DNA of 23,344 bases from the IMG/VR virus record IMGVR_UViG_3300001460_000218, positions 1 through 23,344 of that record; one strand, given 5' to 3'. Positions 1 to 6,392 of this stretch are shown here, one piece after another (within the stretch, counting starts at the first letter, position 1; the number at the start of each line of letters is the position of its first letter). The notes under the pieces are model-generated. The model ran no database searches. It had not been told where the DNA came from and saw only the letters and a list, made by a program, of their open reading frames with translations. This DNA comes from a virus. A program made the position numbers and the translations under genes.

Positions 1-1283
1 AATTTGCTGAAGACATGGCTCGTGGAGCTATATCGGCTGATGAAACTAGAGCGAAAATGGTTTCAGTTGGCCAGCAAATGTCTGAGGCAACCCGAGGAAT
101 GGAGTTTGATGTTGCCGTTGATACACTGAAAGCAATGTATAGTCTTAGTCAGCAAGATGCTTCCAATCTTGTAATGCTTAAGGATATCGCTGTAGCAGGC
201 CCTTCTAACGATAGAAAACTTTTATCAACAGCAGAAGATAACCAAAAAACTCTTAAGAATCAAACTGAATTAGCTAATAAGTATTACGAAAAAATAGCTC
301 CCATGACATTAGATGCGGTGACAAATTTGATGTTACCTTTAATTCAAATTTCTCAGGGTGTTAACCTCTTCGCAGCCGTGCAAACAGGAAGTAAGTCATT
401 TTTAAACTTGGCGGGAGGAGCAATTCCTGCAAAATCCCAGAAGGCGATGACTAAATTAACTCACTCCAATATTTTAACTAATAAGGGGCAAGTAGCACAT
501 TCAGCCTATCTTAATACTTTTAATACCAAGAGCACGGGAGCAATTAAAAACTTAACAGAGGCGATTAAAACTAGGATGCCACGAAACTTTGGGTCTGCAT
601 TTAAATCACCCATGGGGGTAGGTATGCTTGGTATGGGTGCAGCGGCGTTAGGCCAAGGTCTCGGCGGACAGGAGACCACGGCAGGTAAGCTTCTTGGCAG
701 CGCAGGAGACCATTTGGGAAATGTTGCTATGGCTCGAATGCTAGTACCAAAGCTCCCCACCTCAGCCAAGCTTCTGGGAGGAGGATTAGGGTTTTCGCTG
801 GCAGGCGAAGCCTTGAGTATGGCAAAGACTGGTCTAGGTATTGAAGAGAAGGAAGGGCTTGATGCAGGAGATGCTATGGACGTTGGATCAATGGCCCTTA
901 AGGGTGCGGGAATGGGATCTATATTTGGTGTTGCTGGAATGGCTGTCGGTGGTGCCCTGGGAGGTCTTTATGGATTGTTTAGTGAATACATGGAAGATGA
1001 CTCTAAAAACTCTAAGAGTATGTTAGAACTTGCTAAAAAACGAGAACTGAAAGAAGAAAAGGAAAAGGCTTCCGATGCGAGAATGCGAGCAGCTACACAG
1101 AGATCCGATTTCATTCTTATGGGAATTGTCGATAGGGTAAGAAAGTCGGAATCAAATTTAGCTGGGTCCGACAGTAAACAAGTGGCCGAACTTCTCCAGG
1201 ATATAAAGGACTTACATATAAAGAGAAATCGAGACGCTAACATGTCAGAAACTGGAAAGCAAGGAGACCTTAACGGAGGCTAA
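1..1283 (+). CDS. Probable tail tape-measure protein, C-terminal part (5' end cut by window edge)
   Basis: The reading frame is open from base 3, before the first visible ATG at 15, so this is most likely the C-terminal ~426 residues of a longer protein and not a gene starting at 15. What can be seen is an alpha-helical, Ala/Gly/Met-rich protein. It has three glycine-rich hydrophobic stretches (bases about 600-670, 765-830 and 900-990) and then a strongly charged Lys/Glu helical tail (about 1000-1280) that could form a coiled coil. Hydrophobic Gly/Ala segments followed by a charged helical end are typical of tape-measure proteins, which set tail length and leave through the tube on injection. 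The position directly upstream of tube-initiator, LysM-like, hub and spike genes is where Mu, P2 and related phages keep the tape measure. No enzymatic motif is seen. The family call rests on composition and position, not on a diagnostic motif. It ends with TAA five bases before the next gene. Confidence 0.6.
   Translation, partial: FAEDMARGAISADETRAKMVSVGQQMSEATRGMEFDVAVDTLKAMYSLSQQDASNLVMLKDIAVAGPSNDRKLLSTAEDNQKTLKNQTELANKYYEKIAPMTLDAVTNLMLPLIQISQGVNLFAAVQTGSKSFLNLAGGAIPAKSQKAMTKLTHSNILTNKGQVAHSAYLNTFNTKSTGAIKNLTEAIKTRMPRNFGSAFKSPMGVGMLGMGAAALGQGLGGQETTAGKLLGSAGDHLGNVAMARMLVPKLPTSAKLLGGGLGFSLAGEALSMAKTGLGIEEKEGLDAGDAMDVGSMALKGAGMGSIFGVAGMAVGGALGGLYGLFSEYMEDDSKNSKSMLELAKKRELKEEKEKASDARMRAATQRSDFILMGIVDRVRKSESNLAGSDSKQVAELLQDIKDLHIKRNRDANMSETGKQGDLNGG
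1275..1279 (+). promoter_or_regulatory. Shine-Dalgarno site for the tube-initiator-like gene
   Basis: GGAGG lies inside the last codons of the tape-measure gene, 9 bases before the ATG at 1289. It is one of the few strong ribosome binding sites in the window and supports that start. Confidence 0.7.
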
Positions 1284-1288
1284 CAACA

Positions 1289-2227
1289 ATGAGTACTACA
1301 GGAAGAGCGATATATACAGATTTATCTAATCCAAATAAGCCGGAGATTAGAGCTAGGCTACTCCAAGAAAGGTCATTTCTTCTTTTCGAATACTTCGGTT
1401 CGGGGGATCAAGTAACAAGAGCACACCTTCCTTTCCTTCAAAATATAACTATTAACGAAGATGGTAAGGCTAATCTTGCAGAGTATAACTTACTAGGTAG
1501 AGCGGGTCAACTGTTTTCATATGGTGGTGCTGATTCTAGAAAGCTTAAATTAGACTTTGAGATGAGCTTTCTACATCTTTACCACTTACAGGAAACTGAA
1601 GGGTTTACTGAGAGGTTTAAGCAAACTATTAAGAATAAAGATGTAGAGGCTGAAAGAAGGAGATTCACTCCCTCAAAGGGCTTAAGCAATACCCCAGCAC
1701 TCGGTTCTGCATATAACTATGGCAACCGCGCTAAATTAAACTTCTTTAAAAGTTTAGGGTTGTCTGTAGATCGAGTCAAAGCTCTTGCGGAGACAGCCGC
1801 TCGTTATGGAAAAAGAGGGCAAAGCTCTAATTTTTACAGCGTGAAGAATACAGACTCAGACAAAGTTGTTGATCTGATGATGTATTGGGTAAACCTAATA
1901 AGATCGAGTGTGCTTAATGACTCTAGAAATACGGTGTTTGGACCTCCATTGGTAAGGCTTAATCATGGTCCCATGTATATGAACTCTCCTTGTTTGGTGG
2001 AGAACTATAAGATAGCAGTAGATAAAACTTCTAACTATGATCTTGAGACACTTTTACCTCACACCATAAAAGTTAGTATGTCTCTTGTTGAATCAAGGGC
2101 AGGCAACTTTGGAGATTACGCTATGGGAGACCCTATAGAAGGTGATAACCTAACGGGTTGGGAGTCTATTATAAATGAAAATGTTCTTGATGCTATGAAT
2201 TATAATATAGACACCTCCGAGGATTAG
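1289..2227 (+). CDS. Tail-tube initiator / contractile tube-like baseplate protein
   Basis: This 312-residue protein has no signal peptide or membrane segment. Residues about 20-120 and 215-272 look like the two beta-rich halves of a tube-type fold. The second half carries a Pro-Pro-Leu-Val strand start at residues 219-222, a Gly-Pro turn, and a later strand run ending in a Leu-Val-Glu around residues 261-270. This pattern resembles the tube adaptor proteins of contractile systems (CIS-tube family such as Afp7/Pvc7, phage XkdP-like proteins, and functionally T4 gp48/gp54), where strands end in a similar 'SLxxxE' motif. In those proteins a LysM domain often follows the tube domain; here a small LysM-like protein is the next gene. 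The inferred role is connecting the hub to the first ring of the tail tube. A strong GGAGG supports the start, and TAG ends the gene four bases before its neighbour. The family call is by pattern only. Confidence 0.55.
   Translation: MSTTGRAIYTDLSNPNKPEIRARLLQERSFLLFEYFGSGDQVTRAHLPFLQNITINEDGKANLAEYNLLGRAGQLFSYGGADSRKLKLDFEMSFLHLYHLQETEGFTERFKQTIKNKDVEAERRRFTPSKGLSNTPALGSAYNYGNRAKLNFFKSLGLSVDRVKALAETAARYGKRGQSSNFYSVKNTDSDKVVDLMMYWVNLIRSSVLNDSRNTVFGPPLVRLNHGPMYMNSPCLVENYKIAVDKTSNYDLETLLPHTIKVSMSLVESRAGNFGDYAMGDPIEGDNLTGWESIINENVLDAMNYNIDTSED
2219..2223 (+). promoter_or_regulatory. Shine-Dalgarno site for the gp53/LysM-like gene
   Basis: GAGGA covers the last codons of the tube-initiator gene, 8 bases before the ATG at 2232. 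It supports that start for a small gene that might otherwise be doubted. Confidence 0.6.
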
Positions 2228-2231
2228 ACTA

Positions 2232-2522
2232 ATGAATTATAAGAATCATTTAAGAATAGGTGGATACATCGTAAAACATAAAAATAAAGATGTCTCCACT
2301 AATCTCGCTTCATTAGAGTTTCGAGAATTTATAGAGGGTCTTGATAAGCAGGATTTTACTATTGGGACCATACCCCCAGGATATGAACATAGAGCAGATA
2401 AAATCTCAAATCTTTTCTATGGTACTCCAAACTTAGACTGGATGATTTGTTGGACTAACAACATTAGCGACCCTTTCCAACAGTTAAACGTGGGGGATAG
2501 GATTAAATTAGTAAACCTATGA
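2232..2522 (+). CDS. gp53-like / LysM-type baseplate wedge protein
   Basis: This is a short 96-residue protein. Residues about 50-96 match the pattern of the T4 gp53 family and of LysM-like baseplate domains: Arg54-Ala-Asp56 ahead of a helix, Tyr63-Gly64, Trp70, Asn76-Asn77, Asp80-Pro81, then Leu85 and Gly88-Asp89 before the last strand. In T4, gp53 (196 residues) has a LysM-like fold and clamps the inner baseplate wedge to the hub, so this is about half the T4 length and nearly all domain. The gene lies between the tube-initiator-like gene and the hub, matching the place of LysM modules in Mu-like tails. It has a good GAGGA ribosome site. Its TGA stop overlaps the hub start by four bases (ATGA), which suggests coupled translation. 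I am fairly sure of the domain and less sure of strict gp53 orthology. Confidence 0.75.
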   Translation: MNYKNHLRIGGYIVKHKNKDVSTNLASLEFREFIEGLDKQDFTIGTIPPGYEHRADKISNLFYGTPNLDWMICWTNNISDPFQQLNVGDRIKLVNL

Positions 2523-5128
2523 TCACTCCAAACATAATTGTAACAAAAAAGTTTGATACTATGAAGCGTATCTTTTTTGGTCCTCAAAAATTAGGGGATG
2601 CAAAAATAAATAGCTTGGATCAGGTCATGCAGAATATAAGAGAGGAAGAATTCGACACAGACTTTTTAATCTGCGCTCCAGGTAAAAACCCTAATCTAAT
2701 TGAAGCCGATTTAAATATTCCTGCTAATGCTAATGCTAGAGGTTACCTAAACTTAAAGTTTATAGAAACCAATGAAATACTAGAGTACTTTCTCCTTACT
2801 ACTAAACCTATTGACACATATCTTAATTCAGCATTCGAGTTGCTTGCTAAGGCTAACATACCTTTAGGATCAAGCCTTAAGCAGCTAAATAAATTTTATG
2901 TTTCTTTTGGAACAGGGGATGATCTAGGTGAGTGGGCTGGTCCTTTTGAGGTTAGTCTGGGAGCCGCTCAGGTAGACTTAGATAAGAATGTAAAGGTAAT
3001 AACCCTAGGGTTCCTAATGGGATCTCTTCAGGGGATCAAAGCTTATACTAAAAAATTCCATGGTGCCTTAGGGTTTGCTGACGGCGACAAGATGAATCCT
3101 CCCCTTTCTAGGGGTTCAAAGGTTAAGTTAAACGCCAGTGTGTGGATGTCTAAGGGGTTAAAGCCTACTAAGGGACCAAGAACTACTCGGGATCCTTCTA
3201 GGAAGAGATGTTTATTGCCTCCCTATGGTTGGAATACCTATATTAGGCACTTGCTTAGAAGATACTTAGGGCAGGTATATGGCGACCCCTACAGAATAAT
3301 GATTATTTTGGGGGATGATATGGATAAGATATTTAATGATCCTCTTACAGGCTCAGAAAGTAAGGACTTCTGTAGAAACTATCAGGGAAAACTAAAGGAG
3401 TTTGGGATAACTCTAGGATTAAAAAAGCCTGACGCAAGTAATAAAGGTGAAAAAACTTCAAGGGGTGGAGGTCCTCCTGAAGTGGTTACAGTAGGAGGTA
3501 AAGATGTTACCATTGATGGTCAGTTTAATGTAGACGATTTGGCGGCGAGTAGACTTCGTATGGATCAGCGGCACAGGGGGCCAGAGTATAAAGAGTATTC
3601 ATCAAACCAGGAGAGAAGTGGAAGCACTCAAGCTATTCAAGAGAAGATGACCGAATACAAAGAGTTATGGGATAGCGACTACTTACTTACTGAGTGCTAC
3701 ATTAGTATGGGGATGAAAATAGACGTTAACCCTTCTGTGAAGACACCAGAGTCCGCTTTAGATCCAATCTTTGAATTCCTAGGAGCTTTAAGGAAGAATC
3801 AATTAAGGTCCACTACCTATGGCTTATTTGAGATTAATGATGTAGAAATTAACGATTTCATTAATCAAAGTTGTGGAGGTCCGATGCACGAACATAAAAC
3901 AAGTAGGTTAGTGTTTGGGGATGTGGATCTTATAAAGAGACTTATCTACTTATCCGATGAGGGTAAGACGAAACCAAGCAATGAAACGGCTTACAAGAAG
4001 GCTTTCTCGGATGAGGCACTAGACGATATTGATTGGGAGTCTTACCAAAAGAAGTTTAAAGATACCATACTTCTTAGAGAAAGGAGACAAACTTCATCAT
4101 TTAAAGAGAAGTTAGATTTCGGTCCATTTACTAAGGAGTTTAAAGAGATTGAAGATCAGAAAGATATTATCTTTATGCATGGTGTTCGAAACTCAAATGT
4201 TATATCTGTAAACTTTAAAAAAGATTTTGCTCAAGGAGAGTTAATGTCTTATGAAATGGAATCTATAAGAAGAAATCCCTATCTAAACAATTTTACTCAA
4301 TTGGCTGTAATTGACGATACATTCAATATCAAGCAGCTAATTGAATACTTAGACACTAAAAAGATTTTTGTAGATGATTTGGATCAATCAAGATTTAATT
4401 TGGCAAAGTGGATAGAGGATCAGGAAACAGCAGACAGTGAAGAATTTAAAGAATATAGAAGTCGGGTGGAGGCTACTGATGCGAAAATAATCAACCAGAG
4501 CTTAGTATCTAAAGACGAAAGATTTGCTGATTACATAGACTTAATTATTGGCTACAAAAAGTTGCTTAAGAGTGATTACAGAGATGGCTTACAGGTGGAA
4601 GTTCCTTATACTGACGATAATATAGCAGACGGCAAGAGTAGAATATTAGCCACGATGGCCGACCTCTTTGAAAAGGTGCAAAAAAAAATCATAGGGCTGC
4701 AAATAAAGACCCTTCCATTCTTCAACCAGAAAGCTTACTTTAACAGAGAATGCTATTTCTTCAGTCTTTATAACAACATTATTTCATCTTCTAGGGATAA
4801 CTCTGATAAAATTCCTTCAACATTTCTTAATGGTAATTATATCACGCATGGTTCGAGGCACTTTATGAGTGCTAACAACGCCTTTTCTGAGTTTGTATTA
4901 GCTAAACCGGGTAATCCAGGTGAAGATCCCATTCTCTCTAAGACTAGGGAACTTATTACGGGCGAATCAAGTGAAGAAACGAAATCAAAAAAGCCTCGTG
5001 CTACGAGTGGTCCCAATAAGGCGACTTTGCCTAAAGAGGGAAAGAGGCAGGCAATAGCAAACCGACTACAAATGCAAACCTTTGACTCAAATACTGGAGA
5101 GGTAATACCGGGAACTGTGGTTCAGTAA
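2519..5128 (+). CDS. Large baseplate hub protein (gp27/gpD-like, probable)
   Basis: This 869-residue protein sits directly upstream of the spike, the standard place for the hub (Mu gp44, P2 gpD, T4 gp27). Residues about 70-170 show a beta-rich domain with a Phe-Gly-Thr-Gly-Asp turn (about 127-133), a Trp-Ala-Gly-Pro-Phe strand and alternating hydrophobics ending in ITLGF. This is plausibly the first tube-like hub domain. Residues about 215-265 hold a basic stretch and a patch rich in Arg/Tyr. Residues about 305-345 and the last ~55 residues are low-complexity, rich in Lys/Gly/Pro/Ser, and probably disordered. The remainder is charged and helical. It is more than twice the length of T4 gp27 (391 residues), so it must contain extra domains that I do not recognise. 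The start is the ATG overlapping the previous stop by four bases; no strong ribosome site is seen, so translation is probably coupled. The hub call rests mainly on position and the N-terminal pattern. Confidence 0.55.
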   Translation: MITPNIIVTKKFDTMKRIFFGPQKLGDAKINSLDQVMQNIREEEFDTDFLICAPGKNPNLIEADLNIPANANARGYLNLKFIETNEILEYFLLTTKPIDTYLNSAFELLAKANIPLGSSLKQLNKFYVSFGTGDDLGEWAGPFEVSLGAAQVDLDKNVKVITLGFLMGSLQGIKAYTKKFHGALGFADGDKMNPPLSRGSKVKLNASVWMSKGLKPTKGPRTTRDPSRKRCLLPPYGWNTYIRHLLRRYLGQVYGDPYRIMIILGDDMDKIFNDPLTGSESKDFCRNYQGKLKEFGITLGLKKPDASNKGEKTSRGGGPPEVVTVGGKDVTIDGQFNVDDLAASRLRMDQRHRGPEYKEYSSNQERSGSTQAIQEKMTEYKELWDSDYLLTECYISMGMKIDVNPSVKTPESALDPIFEFLGALRKNQLRSTTYGLFEINDVEINDFINQSCGGPMHEHKTSRLVFGDVDLIKRLIYLSDEGKTKPSNETAYKKAFSDEALDDIDWESYQKKFKDTILLRERRQTSSFKEKLDFGPFTKEFKEIEDQKDIIFMHGVRNSNVISVNFKKDFAQGELMSYEMESIRRNPYLNNFTQLAVIDDTFNIKQLIEYLDTKKIFVDDLDQSRFNLAKWIEDQETADSEEFKEYRSRVEATDAKIINQSLVSKDERFADYIDLIIGYKKLLKSDYRDGLQVEVPYTDDNIADGKSRILATMADLFEKVQKKIIGLQIKTLPFFNQKAYFNRECYFFSLYNNIISSSRDNSDKIPSTFLNGNYITHGSRHFMSANNAFSEFVLAKPGNPGEDPILSKTRELITGESSEETKSKKPRATSGPNKATLPKEGKRQAIANRLQMQTFDSNTGEVIPGTVVQ

Positions 5129-5146
5129 AGCCTATAATAAATTGTT
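5129..5146 (+). promoter_or_regulatory. Weak candidate late-promoter-like motif in the gap before the spike gene
   Basis: This 18-base gap contains TATAAT followed by AAATTG, ending just before the spike ATG, with no ribosome site. The T4-type late promoter core is TATAAATA, so this is only an approximate match, and AT-rich gaps often resemble it. Low confidence. Confidence 0.15.
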
Positions 5147-6373
5147 ATGAAAATTGTAAAAGGAAGAGTAGTATCTGACGTTTCTCCTAACGAGGATGGT
5201 TCTTTTTGGATTGAGACTGAGAATCGAGGTGAAGCGGTAAGGGTTGCCTATACGTCTCCTAGTTATAATATTAACAATGGAGGAATCTTCGCTCCTCCTA
5301 TAATCGATTCTTATGTTCTACTGTATGAGAACGATAATCCTAAAGGTAATGAACCACCCTTTTATTACATGGCTACGATTGTAGATGATCCACCTTTAGA
5401 CTCTGAAAATAGAATTGAAGAATTTAAAGCGGTTAGGGGTGTTCCTGGTCAATCCTTATATAAGGATAAGCGACCAGTAGGAACCTCCATCGCAAATGGG
5501 GATGGTCAGGGATTAGTTAACAAGACTGAATTAAATAATAGTGTAAGAAAGAATTACACAGCCCTTGAGTCAGAGATGGGTGCGTCAATTTCTGCTGGGG
5601 AGCAAGGTTGTCAGGTTGTCAATGAGCACAATGACGGAATTGCTGTGCAAGGCGCACCGAATGGACTCTTCCCTTACAGAAGTATATCCATGACTTCCCA
5701 GGGTCCGGTGCTTATCGAAGCGGGTGCGTCATACAACGTAACAGTTGGTAAGGCGGGGGATGACATTAATATTTCTAATCTTGCAAATACTCCTGATCTA
5801 GGAGGTTGTGGTCTTTCGTCTGGAAACATTAGAATTCACAGCCAGAATAAAGATATTACTCTTAGGACAGGATCTACGGGTGCGATTGCCAACCCTAGGG
5901 CAACTCGCAACATAAACATTATTACTCCTGGGGCAGAGATTCAAGTTAATGGAACAACTGGTGGTGTAGTTGTGAGGAGTCTCGGCACGGGTGGTGTATT
6001 ATTTGAAAGTACCACCATGATTGATTTAAACGCACCTATCATAAACTTTAATGGGGCTGTTAAAATGACTGGAGGTATGCTGAGTATGGACCCAGTGGCT
6101 GGAGAGGTATCCATGAACGCGCAAACCCTTAATTTGTATGGTGCACTCGCCGCAAACTTAAAGGGAGGTAATGTCAACGTAAATGGAACGGCTGTTAATG
6201 TCATTGGTACAACTCCTCCTGTTGTAGGTTACCCACAGGCTCCTATGTCTCCTCCAACTCCGGTCCCTTATGTAAGGGCGATTCCTGCTATTACACCTCC
6301 TGTGGTAATTCCTGTACCTGCAATACCTAGCGTTGTAGTGAGAAACAGTTATGGGGATACCCCTTTAGTATAA
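5147..6373 (+). CDS. Baseplate central spike, gp5/gpV type, without lysozyme domain
   Basis: This is a 408-residue protein. Residues about 1-85 look like the OB-fold that opens gp5/gpV spikes: a GRVV strand at 5-8, a central PPIIDSYVLLY strand, and a FYYMATIVDDPP segment. Residues about 205-350 are short beta repeats rich in Gly, Asn, Thr and alternating hydrophobics (IRIHSQ, ITLRTGS, INIITPG, IQVNGTTGG, INFNG, VNVNG), the signature of an intertwined trimeric beta-helix needle. The last ~55 residues are very Pro-rich (PPVV, SPPTP, TPPVV). Unlike T4 gp5 there is no lysozyme domain between the OB-fold and needle, which makes it closer to P2 gpV and Mu gp45. No separate PAAR tip gene is visible nearby. 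It follows the hub by 18 bases, one of the two longest gaps in the window, and has no clear ribosome site. The spike call is strong from repeats plus position. Confidence 0.85.
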   Translation: MKIVKGRVVSDVSPNEDGSFWIETENRGEAVRVAYTSPSYNINNGGIFAPPIIDSYVLLYENDNPKGNEPPFYYMATIVDDPPLDSENRIEEFKAVRGVPGQSLYKDKRPVGTSIANGDGQGLVNKTELNNSVRKNYTALESEMGASISAGEQGCQVVNEHNDGIAVQGAPNGLFPYRSISMTSQGPVLIEAGASYNVTVGKAGDDINISNLANTPDLGGCGLSSGNIRIHSQNKDITLRTGSTGAIANPRATRNINIITPGAEIQVNGTTGGVVVRSLGTGGVLFESTTMIDLNAPIINFNGAVKMTGGMLSMDPVAGEVSMNAQTLNLYGALAANLKGGNVNVNGTAVNVIGTTPPVVGYPQAPMSPPTPVPYVRAIPAITPPVVIPVPAIPSVVVRNSYGDTPLV

Positions 6374-6392
6374 AACTAAATATAACGTAGAC
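6353..6392 (+). promoter_or_regulatory. End-of-gene hairpin and AT-rich gap between the spike and LamG genes
   Basis: A GGGG-ATA-CCCC hairpin (6353-6363) ends the spike gene and is followed by a T-poor, AT-rich run containing TATAAAAC and TATAAC before the LamG start at 6393. This could be a weak terminator plus promoter, but the stem is only four pairs and no clear T-run follows. Low confidence. Confidence 0.15.

Noticed and set aside
15-17. ATG at 15 as the true start of the first gene
   Set aside because: The frame is open upstream to the window edge and the first codons read as ordinary coding sequence; no ribosome site precedes it, so the start is probably outside the window.
4680-4688. 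Run of nine A in the hub gene as a possible slippage or frameshift site
   Set aside because: The gene stays in frame through it. A +1 shift hits a stop almost at once, and a -1 shift ends about twenty codons later. No useful alternative product results.
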